DNA of 64,000 bases, taken from positions 4,661,001-4,725,000 of the forward strand of contig NZ_CP029188.1 in assembly GCF_003097515.1 (NCBI RefSeq). The letters run 5' to 3'. Positions 26,404 through 35,135 of the stretch are shown one piece after another; the stretch's first letter is position 1; each line of letters begins with the position of its first letter. The position numbers and the translations under genes are program-made. This stretch comes from Streptomyces tirandamycinicus. Lineage in GTDB: Bacteria > Actinomycetota > Actinomycetes > Streptomycetales > Streptomycetaceae. The notes below the pieces were generated by a model. It saw only the letters and a list, made by a program, of their open reading frames with translations. It was not told where the DNA came from and searched no databases.

Positions 26404-26849
26404 GAGCCCGTACCGCGGCCGTGGGCTTCGAGGAGGCCCTGACCGGGCGCGGTCGAGCGCCGGGGCCGCCCGTACCGGGTGCGCGTGGATGCCGGGGACG
26501 TTGGGGCCGCCCGTACCGGTGCGCGCGGGTGCCGCGGACCCCGGGCAGGGTTCGGCCGGCCCCCCCCGGCGCGCGGACCGGATCAGGGGCCCCGCGCGGC
26601 CACGCCCCCGGCACCGGCACCCGGCCACGTCACCGGCACCGGCACCGGCCATGTCCCCAGTGCTGACACCCGGCCACGCCCCCGGGGCCGCGCCCCGCCC
26701 TGCCCGGACCGCCGCTCGTCCCGCGCCCGTCCGGCGCGGCACGGGCGCGGACCCGGCGGGCCCGCGTCCGCCCCGGCCGCCGGGCAGCCGCACTACGCCT
26801 TTCGGCCGATGCCGTAACACCCCCGCGCGGAGGGGGTGCTGAGGGAGCA
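26404..26849. other. Gap after ku, repetitive and GC-rich, no gene seen
   Basis: About 450 bases with repeated short elements (GGCCACG, CACCGGCACCGG) around 26600-26690 and no plausible coding frame. The promoter of the ABC importer operon begins at its right edge. Confidence 0.5.
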
Positions 26850-26895
26850 TTGACACCCCCAAACCGCGCGGTTACTTTCGGCCCAGGCCGAAAGT
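26850..26895 (+). promoter_or_regulatory. Promoter of the ABC importer operon with overlapping operator (site 1)
   Basis: -35 TTGACA (26850-26855), 17-base spacer, -10 TACTTT (26873-26878). The palindrome TTTCGGCCCAGGCCGAAA (26876-26893), extended by AC/GT on each side, overlaps the -10 and the expected start point, the classic position for repression. The same core recurs upstream of three other transcription units in this cluster. Confidence 0.75.
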
Positions 26896-26946
26896 GCCGG
26901 GCTCTTCGCTCGTTTCCCCAGGTCCCCAGGGCTTCCGGAGGCCCCC

Positions 26947-28209
26947 ATGAAGACAGGGTTCAAGCGCGCCACCGTTCCTCTCGCACTGCTCATCCTCACC
27001 ACGCTCACGGCCGCCGGCTGCGGCGGCGACGGCGGCGCCGGGTCCGGCAAGGTCACCGTGTGGATGTACCCGGTGATCATGGATCCCAAGGCCAACGCCG
27101 CCTACTGGGACGGGATCGAGAAGGGGTTCGAGGCGAAGGAGAAGGGCGTCGACCTCAGCATCGAACAGCTGCCCTGGGAGAACCGGGACCAGAAGCTCGC
27201 CACCGCCTTCGGCAGCGGCAAGGGCCCGGACGTGGTCCTGCTGGGGCCCGACCAGATCCCGCAGTACCAGGCCACCGGGGCGCTCCGCCCGGTCGACCGG
27301 GCCATCGAGGAGGCCCGGAGCGCCTTCCGCCCGAACGCCCTGGAGGCCATGAGCCAGGACGGCAAGGTGTACGCCGCCCCGATCTACCACACCGTCACCA
27401 GCACCCTCTACAACAGGAAGCTGCTGGAGAAGGCGGGAATCACCGAGCCGCCCGCGACCTGGGACGCCGTCAGGGCCGCCGCCCCCAAGCTGAAGCAGGC
27501 CGGGGCGTCCACGCTCGACTACTCCGCGAGCAACGAGGCCTCGCTCAACATGAGCTTCTACCCGCTGCTCTGGCAGGCGGGCGGCAGGGTCTTCGCCGAC
27601 GGCGGCAAGAAGGCGGCGTTCAACAGCCCCGAGGGCGTCGAGGCGCTCACCTTCCTCGTCGACCTCTACAAGAGCGGCGCCGTGCCGAGGTCCGCCATGA
27701 ACAACGCCAACCTCTTCACCGACCAGGCACTCGGCAGGCAGCAGGTCGCCATGGGCTTCACCAACACCCCGGCCGACGCCGTGCTGGCCGAGAAGGCCTG
27801 GGGCAAGGACAACGTGATCGTCGGCCCCGCCCTCACCGGCCCCGGCAAGCAGGTCTGCTTCGGCATGCCCGGCGGGCTCGGCATCAATGCCAAGTCCGGG
27901 AACGTCGCGGGCGCCGAGAAGTTCATCGCCTACATGGTCCAGCCCGCTCAGATCGAGTCCATGGGCAGGGCGGGCGGCTTCTTCTCCCCGCGGACCGATG
28001 TGACCGTGCCGAACGACAGCGCGTACGCGAAGCAGTACGAGCAGGCCCTGGACCACACCTATCCGGGTGAGCCGAATCCGGCGGCCCGCCAGCTGATGGC
28101 GCTGCTCAGCCCGGAGATCCAGGCCGCGCTGACCGGGAAGAAGAGCCCCAAGGCGGCGCTGGACGCGGCCGCCGCCGAGGCCGACGAACTGCTGGCGCGT
28201 CAGCGTTGA
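26947..28209 (+). CDS. ABC transporter sugar-type substrate-binding lipoprotein
   Basis: 420 residues from ATG 26947. A lipoprotein signal peptide ends at LTAAGC; the mature protein has the MalE/family-1 binding-protein pattern, including VTVWMYPVIMDPKANAAYWDGIEKGF (two runs), GKGPDVVLLGPDQIPQYQ, YAAPIYHTVTSTLYN and GGLGINAKSGNVAGAEKFI. It captures a solute outside the membrane for the two permeases encoded next. No ATPase gene is in the operon; Streptomyces importers of this type usually share the MsiK ATPase. Expression is predicted to be controlled by the overlapping operator upstream. The ligand is unknown, but the neighbouring enzymes suggest a nitrogen-containing sugar acid or cyclitol derivative. 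Confidence 0.92.
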   Translation: MKTGFKRATVPLALLILTTLTAAGCGGDGGAGSGKVTVWMYPVIMDPKANAAYWDGIEKGFEAKEKGVDLSIEQLPWENRDQKLATAFGSGKGPDVVLLGPDQIPQYQATGALRPVDRAIEEARSAFRPNALEAMSQDGKVYAAPIYHTVTSTLYNRKLLEKAGITEPPATWDAVRAAAPKLKQAGASTLDYSASNEASLNMSFYPLLWQAGGRVFADGGKKAAFNSPEGVEALTFLVDLYKSGAVPRSAMNNANLFTDQALGRQQVAMGFTNTPADAVLAEKAWGKDNVIVGPALTGPGKQVCFGMPGGLGINAKSGNVAGAEKFIAYMVQPAQIESMGRAGGFFSPRTDVTVPNDSAYAKQYEQALDHTYPGEPNPAARQLMALLSPEIQAALTGKKSPKAALDAAAAEADELLARQR

Positions 28210-29255
28210 GGAAGGCCGCCACCGACGAGATCGCCCCGGACGAGGGCGACGGGCCGCGGCGCGAGGGCGACGGGGCTCCGGGGGCGAGCGGTGGCCCGCC
28301 CGCGGGCGCCCAAGGCGACCCGCGCCCCTCCGGCCCCTCCGGCCGCGGCGCCGGGCCCGCCGCCAAAACCGCCCGGGCACGGAGCGGGATCGCGCGGCGG
28401 CGCGAGGCGCTCACCGGCCTCGCGTTCGTCGCGCCGATGCTGCTGCTGTTCATCGTGTTCCGCTTCGGGCCGACACTCGGGGCGGCGTTCCTCTCCGTCA
28501 CCGACTACCGGCTCAGCGGGGAATGGACGTTCATCGGCGCGGGCAACTACACCCGGCTCCTCGGCGACGACCTGTTCTGGGAGAGTCTCGGCGTCACCGT
28601 CGTCTACACGGCCCTGTACGTGCCGATGACCGTCGCCCTCGCCCTCGGCACCGCCGTCCTGCTCCACCGCACGCTCTGGATGCGCGGCTTCTTCCGCGGC
28701 CTGTTCTTCCTCCCGTACGTCACCAGCATCGTGCTGGCCGCTGTCATCTGGAAGTGGATCTACGAGGTCCAGGACGGGCTGCTCAACGCCTCCCTCGGCC
28801 TCCTCGGCGCGGGTCCGGTCGACTTCCTCGGCAGCGACTCCCTCGTCCTGCCGTCCATCGCCGCCGCCTCCGCGTGGAAGGGCTTCGGCTACTCCATGCT
28901 CATCCTGCTGGCCGGACTGCAGTCCATCCCGCGCGAGGTCACCGAGGCCGCCACCATCGACGGCGCGAGCGGCTGGCAGCGCTTCCGCTGGGTGACGCTG
29001 CCGCTGCTGCGGCCGGTGCTGTTCTTCGTCCTCGTGATCGAGGCGATCCTCGGCTTCCAGGTCTTCGACGCGATGTACGTCATGACGGCCGGCGGCCCGG
29101 TCCGCGCCAGCTACTCGCTGGTGTACTTCCTCTACGACTCCGGCTTCAAGTTCTTCGACTTCGGCTACGCCAGTGCCGTCGGCCTGGTCCTGTTCCTGAT
29201 CGTCCTCGTGTTCTCGCTCGTCCAGCGGAGACTCATCGGAAGGGACGCGGACTGA
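28206..29255 (+). CDS. ABC transporter permease (UgpA/MalF type)
   Basis: 349 residues from TTG 28206, whose TTGA overlaps the binding-protein stop. About 60 disordered Gly/Pro/Arg residues precede six membrane helices. The EAA loop that contacts the ATPase reads EVTEAATIDGASGWQRFRWV, placing it in the carbohydrate uptake (CUT1) family. It forms a heterodimer with the product of the next gene. The long disordered N-terminus is unusual, and the start could be further downstream because no strong ribosome site precedes the TTG. Confidence 0.9.
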   Translation: MRKAATDEIAPDEGDGPRREGDGAPGASGGPPAGAQGDPRPSGPSGRGAGPAAKTARARSGIARRREALTGLAFVAPMLLLFIVFRFGPTLGAAFLSVTDYRLSGEWTFIGAGNYTRLLGDDLFWESLGVTVVYTALYVPMTVALALGTAVLLHRTLWMRGFFRGLFFLPYVTSIVLAAVIWKWIYEVQDGLLNASLGLLGAGPVDFLGSDSLVLPSIAAASAWKGFGYSMLILLAGLQSIPREVTEAATIDGASGWQRFRWVTLPLLRPVLFFVLVIEAILGFQVFDAMYVMTAGGPVRASYSLVYFLYDSGFKFFDFGYASAVGLVLFLIVLVFSLVQRRLIGRDAD

Positions 29256-30157
29256 TGGCGACCTCGTCCACATCCGCCGAGCGGGCCGCGGCCCCCGGGC
29301 CCGCGCCCGTCTCCCCGCACCCGGCCGGGGCCGCGCGGCCCCCGCGGCGGGCGGCGGCCCGGCTGGGCCTGCCCGTGCTGCTGGTGCTGGTCGCCGTCGT
29401 GACCGTCACACCGTTCGCCGTCATGGTGCTGGTGGCGTTCGCACCCGCCGGCGGCCAGACCCTGCCGGGCGCCCTCGACGTCAGCCGCGCCACCCTGGAG
29501 AACTTCGCCGACGTCCTGCAGAGCGCCGACATCACCCGCTGGGCCGTCAACTCGCTCGTCTACTCGCTGGTGTCGGTGCTGCTCATCCTGCTGTTCGCGT
29601 CCATGGCCGGCTACGCGTTCGCCAAGAAGCGCTTCCCCGGCCGGGAGATCCTCTTCTGGTCGTTCCTGGCGACGCTGATGGTGCCGTTCCAGGCCACCCT
29701 CATCCCGTACTACATCCTCGTCTCGGAACTGGGCGGCGTGGACACGTACTGGGGCCTGATCGTGCCGACGCTCGCGAACTCGCAGGCCGTGTTCCTGATG
29801 CGCCAGTTCATCGTGCAGCTGCCCGACGAGCTGTTCGAGGCGGCGAAGATCGACGGTGCCTCCGAATGGCGGATCTACACGACGGTCGTGGTGCCGCTGA
29901 TCCGGCCGGTGCTCGCCACGCTGGGCGTGTTCGTCTTCCTGTGGCACTGGAACGACTTCCTCTGGCCGCTGGTCATCGGCCAGTCGGAGGAGATGCGCAC
30001 CCTCACCGTCGGACTCGCCACCCTGGAGGGCGAGAACGTGGCGATCAACCAGGTGATGGCCGGAGCGACCATCACCGTCATCCCCTGTCTGCTCGTCTTC
30101 GGACTGCTCCAGCGCTACCTCACCGACTCGATCGCCACCTCCGGGCTCAAGTCGTGA
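29255..30157 (+). CDS. ABC transporter permease (UgpE/MalG type)
   Basis: 300 residues from ATG 29255, overlapping the previous stop by one base (TGATG). Six membrane helices are visible after a ~35-residue Pro/Ala-rich start. The EAA loop is ELFEAAKIDGASEWRIYTTV. With the preceding permease it forms the channel of a CUT1-type importer. The operon ends here, facing the leftward luciferase-like gene 114 bases away. Confidence 0.92.
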   Translation: MATSSTSAERAAAPGPAPVSPHPAGAARPPRRAAARLGLPVLLVLVAVVTVTPFAVMVLVAFAPAGGQTLPGALDVSRATLENFADVLQSADITRWAVNSLVYSLVSVLLILLFASMAGYAFAKKRFPGREILFWSFLATLMVPFQATLIPYYILVSELGGVDTYWGLIVPTLANSQAVFLMRQFIVQLPDELFEAAKIDGASEWRIYTTVVVPLIRPVLATLGVFVFLWHWNDFLWPLVIGQSEEMRTLTVGLATLEGENVAINQVMAGATITVIPCLLVFGLLQRYLTDSIATSGLKS

Positions 30158-30271
30158 CGCTCGGCCTCGCTCGATGCTGCGCTCGATCCTGCTCGGTCCC
30201 GCCCGACCGGGCTTGCCCCTGCCCGGCCTCTCCCGGCCTCGCCGTGCCGGCGGTGGGCCCCGCCCCGCCGG

Positions 30272-31240
30272 TCAGCCGCCGAGCTCTCCGAACGCCTCGA
30301 TGGCCCGCAGCGCGTCCGCCTGCGGCATCCCCGGCGGCTGCACCCGCAGCACCAGCCCGTCCGCGCCCATCTCCGCGTACCGGCCGATCCGTTCCCGGCA
30401 CTCGTCCGGTGACCCGATCACCGAACGGGCCGCGATGTCGTCCCACTGCTGCGCGTAGCGCGCCGCGTCCGCCGAGGTGCGCTTCCAGTCGCCGTACGCG
30501 TCGTACAGCCCCCGCAGCGGCCGCTCCAGCGCCTCCCGCGCCCGCTGGGTGGTGGCGGCCGCGTACCCCTCGCGGCAGACGATGACCTCGGCACCCAGCG
30601 AGCCCGGTCCCTGCGGGAACGACCGGTAGGCGCGGATCTTCTCCGGCAGTTCCTCGTCCGTCTCGTTGAAGGACGTGGTCCAGCCGTCGCACATCCGGGC
30701 GGTGCGCTCCAGCGCGGCGGGCACCCGGCCGCCGTTCCAGATCCTGGGCCGCGGGTCCTGCACGGGCCGCGGCGACAGGTACGCCCCGTCGACCCGGGTC
30801 CAGCGGCCCTCGAACGTCACCTCGTCCTCGGTCCACAGCCGGGTGAGCAGCTCCAGGCACTCCTCGAACCGCGGTACGCGCTCCTCGGGCCTGGTGCCGA
30901 ACAGCGTGAACTCCTCGGGCCGGTAGCCCAGGACGAACCCGGCGGTGAGCCGGCCTCCCGACAGGACGTCGATGTGCGCGAGCGCCTCGGCGAGCCACAC
31001 CGGCTGGTGGACCGGTGCGATGAGCCCCGCCGTCGCCAGCCCGATCCGCTCGGTGTGCGCGGCGAGATAGGCCAGGGAGGTGATCGCCTCGTGGTAACCC
31101 GGCCGGTGCAGATGGCGCTCGCCCAGCACCACCCAGGAGAAGCCGGCCTGTTCGGCGAGCCGGACCTGCTCCACCGCGTCGGCGAGCCGGGGCCGGTCGG
31201 CCTTGTCCGCGTAGAGGTTGACGTAGAGGCCGAGGCGCAT
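30272..31240 (-). CDS. Luciferase-like (LLM class) flavin/F420-dependent oxidoreductase
   Basis: 322 residues from ATG 31240. The start MRLGLYVNLYADKADRPRL, followed by SWVVLGERHLHRPGYHEAITSLAYLAAHT (two runs), GLIAPVHQPVWLAEALAHID and GGRLTAGFVLGYRPEEF, is the TIM-barrel bacterial luciferase-like fold. These enzymes use reduced FMN or F420 to oxidise or reduce small organic substrates. It diverges from the DapA-family aldolase gene across 83 bases that contain a perfect operator-like palindrome, so it very likely belongs to the same regulon as the importer and the downstream enzymes. The substrate is unknown. Confidence 0.88.
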   Translation of the reverse strand: MRLGLYVNLYADKADRPRLADAVEQVRLAEQAGFSWVVLGERHLHRPGYHEAITSLAYLAAHTERIGLATAGLIAPVHQPVWLAEALAHIDVLSGGRLTAGFVLGYRPEEFTLFGTRPEERVPRFEECLELLTRLWTEDEVTFEGRWTRVDGAYLSPRPVQDPRPRIWNGGRVPAALERTARMCDGWTTSFNETDEELPEKIRAYRSFPQGPGSLGAEVIVCREGYAAATTQRAREALERPLRGLYDAYGDWKRTSADAARYAQQWDDIAARSVIGSPDECRERIGRYAEMGADGLVLRVQPPGMPQADALRAIEAFGELGG

Positions 31241-31256
31241 CGGGGCGGAATCCCTT

Positions 31257-31280
31257 CCTTTACGGTCCGGACCGTAAAGG
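31257..31280. promoter_or_regulatory. Perfect 24-bp palindrome between oxidoreductase and aldolase genes (operator site 2)
   Basis: Core TTTACGGTCCGGACCGTAAA (31259-31278), extended by CC and GG to a perfect 24-bp dyad. TTTACG at its left edge and TAGCGT (31282-31287) form a plausible -35/-10 pair for the rightward gene with 17-base spacing; the mirror TTTACG could serve the leftward gene. A bound protein would block both promoters. Confidence 0.75.
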
Positions 31281-31323
31281 CTAGCGTAGCCGCGACGACC
31301 GCGACAGACGGGAGAGGACGCCC

Positions 31324-32292
31324 ATGTCGGCGACGGATCTGCTGGTGCGCCGGCTCCGCGGCACCGTGCTGCCCGCGGTGGCAACGCCCATGGACGAGCG
31401 CGGAGTCGTCGACTTCGCGGCGCTGCGCGGCTACGCCGGGTACGTCGCCGGCCTGCCGGTCGGCGGCGTCGCCGTCTGGGCGCACACGGGCCGCGGGCTG
31501 TACCTCTCCGAGGAGGACCGCGGCCGGGTGCTCGCGGTGTGGCGGTCCGCGGTGGACGGGCCGGTGGTGGCGGGCGTCGGCGTGCCGCGGTCCGTACGGG
31601 CCGAGCGGCCGCGGGACGTGGTGGACGCCACGGTCGCGATGGCGGTACGGGCGGCCGAGGGCGGAGCGGACGCCGTCATGGTCTATCCGTCGGCCCTGCT
31701 GGCCGGTGACGACGACGCGGCCGTCGCCCTGCACGAGGCGGCGGCCGCCGCGAGCGGGCTTCCCGTGCTCGGCTTCCTTCTGCACGGCGAGGCGGGCGGG
31801 TACCCCTATCCGCCCCGGCTGGTCGCCAGACTGCTCGGTCTGCCGTCCGCGGCCGGGCTCAAACTCGCCACCCTGGACCGGGCGATGGCCTGCCAGGACG
31901 CGATCCGGGCGGCGCGGCCCACCGGGAAGCTCGTCGTCACCGGTGAGGACCGGATGTTCGGCCCCTCGCTGATGTGGGGCGCCGACGCGGCGCTCGTCGG
32001 CATCGCGGCGGCCCGCGTACCGCTGACCACCGCGGTGCTGGACGCCTGGCGCGCCGGTGACCACGGGGCGTTCGTCCGGGCCTCGGCGCGGCTCGACGCA
32101 TTCGCCGGGGCCACGTTCCTCGATCCCATCGAGGGCTATGTCCAGCGGATGCTGTGGGCGGCGGTCTGGGAGGGCGTCCTGCCCGAGGAGGCGGCCCACG
32201 ACCCGTACGGCCCGGACCTGCCGGACGCCGAGCGGCGGGCGGTGGTCGAGTGCCTGGAGCGGCTCGCGAAGGAGCCTGACACGCCCCGCTGA
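31324..32292 (+). CDS. Dihydrodipicolinate synthase/N-acetylneuraminate lyase-family aldolase
   Basis: 322 residues from ATG 31324 with GGAGAGGA upstream. The class I aldolase TIM barrel is recognised by VLPAVATPMDERGVVDFAAL, the modified substrate loop AVWAHTGRGLYLSEEDR (in place of GTTGE), the Tyr in VMVYPSALL and the Schiff-base Lys in AGLKLATLDR. Family members cleave or form C-C bonds next to a 2-keto acid, for example 2-keto-3-deoxy sugar acids. In this cluster it may cleave a keto acid produced by the MR/MLE-type enolase. A palindromic operator lies immediately upstream. Confidence 0.9.
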   Translation: MSATDLLVRRLRGTVLPAVATPMDERGVVDFAALRGYAGYVAGLPVGGVAVWAHTGRGLYLSEEDRGRVLAVWRSAVDGPVVAGVGVPRSVRAERPRDVVDATVAMAVRAAEGGADAVMVYPSALLAGDDDAAVALHEAAAAASGLPVLGFLLHGEAGGYPYPPRLVARLLGLPSAAGLKLATLDRAMACQDAIRAARPTGKLVVTGEDRMFGPSLMWGADAALVGIAAARVPLTTAVLDAWRAGDHGAFVRASARLDAFAGATFLDPIEGYVQRMLWAAVWEGVLPEEAAHDPYGPDLPDAERRAVVECLERLAKEPDTPR

Positions 32293-32311
32293 GGCGGGCG
32301 GCCCCGGCACC

Positions 32312-33052
32312 TCAGGAGGCGACCTGGAGTCCGAACAGGTCCGCCGCGTTCCGCCACAGCACCCGGTCCAGTTCCGCGGGGGTGAACCCGGCGTCCCGCA
32401 GCACGCCCAGCGACCAGCAGGGGTCGATCAGCGTCGCGTCCGTGCCGAACAGCATCCGCTCCACCGGAACCCCGGCCTCCCGCGCGTAGGCGACCCGGCC
32501 CGCGTCGGCGGCGGTTCGGCAGTGCTCCAGGTACAGCCCCTCGCACGAGGCGGCTGCGTGCGCCGCCTCGCGCCAGGCGTCGCCGCCCGCGTGGCCCATG
32601 ATCACCCGGAGTCCCGGGCGGGAGGCCACCATCTCGGGCAGCTGCAGGACCTCGCGCCCCCAGGTGTGCAGCAGCAGCGGTACGCCCGCCTCGGCGACCA
32701 CGTCGAACGCCTCGGCCATCTCCCGCGAGCCGGGCAGCCGCCCCGGATAGTGCGTGTGGATCTTCGCCCCGACGAACCGCCCGGAGTCCAGGCAGCGGCG
32801 CAGATCCGCGGCGCTCTCCTCGATCCGGTTCGGGTTCACCACGGCGTACCCGTGCAGACGCGGCCGGGACGCCAGCTCCTTGGCCAGCGCCGCGTTCCCG
32901 GCGACCGCGTCGTAGACCACCGCCTCCGACGCCGAGACCAGCTGGAGGTCGATGCCGTAACGGTCCATCAGACGCAGGTTGTCGTCGGCGTCGCCGCAGG
33001 TGAGGTGGAACTGCCAGCGCCCCACATGGGCGTGCACGTCGATGATCGGCAT
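32312..33052 (-). CDS. Amidohydrolase-superfamily (Amidohydro_2) hydrolase
   Basis: 246 residues from ATG 33052. The metal-binding set is complete: HxH in IIDVHAHVGRW, His in PLLLHTWGRE, His in RVIMGHAGGD and Asp in MLFGTDATLID. Relatives hydrolyse lactones or decarboxylate aromatic and related acids, such as 2-pyrone-4,6-dicarboxylate hydrolase. The gene overlaps the preceding amidohydrolase-like gene by one base (TGATG) and is the last of a three-gene unit with the DegT-type aminotransferase. A ring-opening or lactone-hydrolysis step is a reasonable guess. Confidence 0.88.
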   Translation of the reverse strand: MPIIDVHAHVGRWQFHLTCGDADDNLRLMDRYGIDLQLVSASEAVVYDAVAGNAALAKELASRPRLHGYAVVNPNRIEESAADLRRCLDSGRFVGAKIHTHYPGRLPGSREMAEAFDVVAEAGVPLLLHTWGREVLQLPEMVASRPGLRVIMGHAGGDAWREAAHAAASCEGLYLEHCRTAADAGRVAYAREAGVPVERMLFGTDATLIDPCWSLGVLRDAGFTPAELDRVLWRNAADLFGLQVAS

Positions 33053-33828
33053 CAGCTCAGCAGCTCCTCGATGTTCCCCGTGGCGACGGCGTCGCGCTCG
33101 TCGTCGGAGATGTCCGCGTACCGCAACCGCAGGGTCGCCGGCGAGATGTCCATGAACGGGGTGCGCGAGCCGAAGACGAGATGGCGGGCCCCCACCGAGT
33201 GCACCACCCGCTCGACGGAGTCGGGCCCCGACAGCATCCGTGTGGTGACCCGGAACCCCGGCTCCTCACGCGCCATCAGCAGGAAGTCCGCCAGCAGATA
33301 GGCGTGCAGGTCCAGGAAGACCACATCGGCGCCCCGGTCCATCAGCGCAGGGCCGTAGCGCCGCGGGTCGCCGTCGTGGAGCAGCACCATCCCGCGCTCC
33401 AGGGCCAGGCCGACCACCCGCCGGTAGCCGGGGAAGCCCGGGTCGGCGGCCTGCTCGACGGTGAACAGCCGCAGGAAGCGCACCCCCGCCGCCGCCAGCT
33501 CGTCCAGCCGGTCCTCGGCGGTCATCGCGTCCCGGACGTCGACGGTTCCCACCGGCAGCAGCTCCGGGCAGTCCGCCAGGTCGCGCAGCGTCTCCTCGTT
33601 GCCCGCCCGGTCGTCGAACAGCGGCCCGCGCGTGGACAGGGCCAGGGCGCCGCACACGGGGGAGCGGTCGAGGCGCCGGCGCACCTCCGCGAGCGTGACG
33701 TCCCGGTGGTGCCGGGGCCACGGCCCGTACAGCACGTCCACGTCCCAGCCGATCTGCTCCCGCGGAGACGGTGTCAGCCAGTCGTACGCGGGCGTCCGGT
33801 CGCGGTCCACGGCCGTGCTCGTGCTCAT
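33052..33828 (-). CDS. Degenerate amidohydrolase-superfamily protein lacking the HxH motif
   Basis: 258 residues from ATG 33828, which overlaps the aminotransferase stop (ATGA). The C-terminal part, HLVFGSRTPFMDISPATLRL followed by ADISDDERDAVATGNIEELL, is typical of Amidohydro_2 proteins. The N-terminus reads PAYDWLTPSP where the DxHxH metal site should be, and the later His/Asp ligands are mostly replaced (FGSRTPF instead of FGTD/FGSD). It is therefore probably non-catalytic. Being translationally coupled to a complete amidohydrolase, it may be a structural or regulatory partner. Confidence 0.75.
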   Translation of the reverse strand: MSTSTAVDRDRTPAYDWLTPSPREQIGWDVDVLYGPWPRHHRDVTLAEVRRRLDRSPVCGALALSTRGPLFDDRAGNEETLRDLADCPELLPVGTVDVRDAMTAEDRLDELAAAGVRFLRLFTVEQAADPGFPGYRRVVGLALERGMVLLHDGDPRRYGPALMDRGADVVFLDLHAYLLADFLLMAREEPGFRVTTRMLSGPDSVERVVHSVGARHLVFGSRTPFMDISPATLRLRYADISDDERDAVATGNIEELLS

Positions 33829-34958
33829 CGCGCTCCCACCCCGCCCAGTGCCCGGGCGATCCGGTCGACGTCGTCCTCGGTGTACCCCTCGTTCCACTGG
33901 AGCACCAGCAGCGTACGGCCGATCAGCGTCTCCGCCCGGGGACACGGGCCCGGCGGATGCCCCGAGAGTGCCGGATTGGCGTACAGCGGCCGCTCCAGAT
34001 AGCCCGGCAGCGCGGGTACGCCCACGGCCTGAAGACCCTTCGCCCAGCGGGAGTTGTCGTCCACCAGCAGCGGCATCACCCACCAGGCGTGCCCGGCCCG
34101 CCGCGACGGGAGACGGACCCCGGCGGACGGGCCGAGCCGCTCCACGGCCGCCGCGAACCGGGCGGCCCGCTCCCGCCGCACCCGCACGACCTCGGAGACC
34201 CTGGCGAGCTGGGCCCGCGCGACCGCCGCGACGAGCTCCGTCATCCGGTAGTTCAGTCCCATCGTGCGGTGGATGCGGCCCTCCGCGCGGTCCCAGCCCT
34301 TGTCCATGAACAGCCGCATCCCGCGCGCCAGTTCCGGATCGTCCGTGATGCTCAGACCGCCGTCGCCCGCCGTGATGTGCTTGTACTGCTGGAGGCTGAA
34401 GCAGGCGATGTCGCCGACGGTGCCGAGCAGCCGGCCGTCCTCGTCCTCGCCCAGCCACGCCTGCGCGCAGTCCTCGACCAGGAGGAGCCCGTGCCGGTCG
34501 CAGACCTCCCGCAGCCGGGCCACGTCCGCCGCGCCGCCGAAGAGATGGACCGCGACGACCGCCCGGGTGCGGGGGGTGATCGCCGCCTCCACCGCGTCCG
34601 GGTCGAGGGTGCCGTCGTCGGCCCGTACGTCCGCGAACACCACCCGGGCGCCCTGGGCGAGGATCGGCGCGACCGTCCCGAAGTCCGAGATGGGGGTGGT
34701 GACGACCTCGTCCCCGGGGCCCACCCCGGCGGCCGCGAGCGCGAGATGCAGGGCGGCCGTGCCGGAACTGGACGACACGGCCTCGGCGCGCCCGTACAGC
34801 GCCGCCATCTCCGCCTCCAGCTCGCGGGCCTCCCGGCCGAACGCCCCGCACAGGACCGCCGAGTCGAGGACCCGCAGCACCGCGGCGCGCTCCTCCTCGC
34901 CGAAGGTCCTGCCGCGCGGTTCGAGAACCGTGGGCAGTGGCATTTCCCGTTGCGGCAT
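33825..34958 (-). CDS. DegT/DnrJ/EryC1/StrS-family PLP-dependent aminotransferase
   Basis: 377 residues from ATG 34958, preceded by GAGAGGA; GTG 34985 in frame is an alternative. The family pattern is clear: SSSSGTAALHLALAAAGVGPGDEV, the Asp in LLVEDCAQAW and the PLP Lys in CFSLQQYKHITAGDGG. The QQYK-type lysine motif resembles the scyllo-inosamine/amino-cyclitol aminotransferases more than the 3-amino-sugar group. In sugar nucleotide or cyclitol chemistry these enzymes interconvert a ketone and an amine. In this apparently catabolic cluster it could remove or add the amino group of an imported compound. Confidence 0.88.
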   Translation of the reverse strand: MPQREMPLPTVLEPRGRTFGEEERAAVLRVLDSAVLCGAFGREARELEAEMAALYGRAEAVSSSSGTAALHLALAAAGVGPGDEVVTTPISDFGTVAPILAQGARVVFADVRADDGTLDPDAVEAAITPRTRAVVAVHLFGGAADVARLREVCDRHGLLLVEDCAQAWLGEDEDGRLLGTVGDIACFSLQQYKHITAGDGGLSITDDPELARGMRLFMDKGWDRAEGRIHRTMGLNYRMTELVAAVARAQLARVSEVVRVRRERAARFAAAVERLGPSAGVRLPSRRAGHAWWVMPLLVDDNSRWAKGLQAVGVPALPGYLERPLYANPALSGHPPGPCPRAETLIGRTLLVLQWNEGYTEDDVDRIARALGGVGAR

Positions 34959-34987
34959 CGGGGGACTATCCTCTCGGCAGCACACGA

Positions 34988-35006
34988 TTATGGCCTGGGC
35001 CGAAAC
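34988..35006. promoter_or_regulatory. Operator-like palindrome between aminotransferase and regulator genes (site 3)
   Basis: TTATGGCCTGGGCCGAAA (34988-35005) is an imperfect dyad; read on the minus strand it begins TTTCGGCCCAGGCC, identical over 14 bases to site 1. On the minus strand CATAAT (34987-34992) overlaps its end and is a good -10 for the aminotransferase operon. Confidence 0.65.
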
Positions 35007-35135
35007 TAGAACCCCGGTGGTCGGCCGTCAATCACGCGCGGACCGGCCGCGGGACGCGTCCCCGGCCGCCCCGCCGGCAGGCGCGCCGGCCCCCGCAGGT
35101 CGTCCGCGCGACCTCAGCAGAACGGAGACCGGGCC

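Noticed and set aside
33829..34851. Upstream extension of the amidohydrolase-like frame (599 codons in all)
   Set aside because: It is a shadow of the aminotransferase gene on the same strand; the ATGA overlap at 33825-33828 sets the true start.
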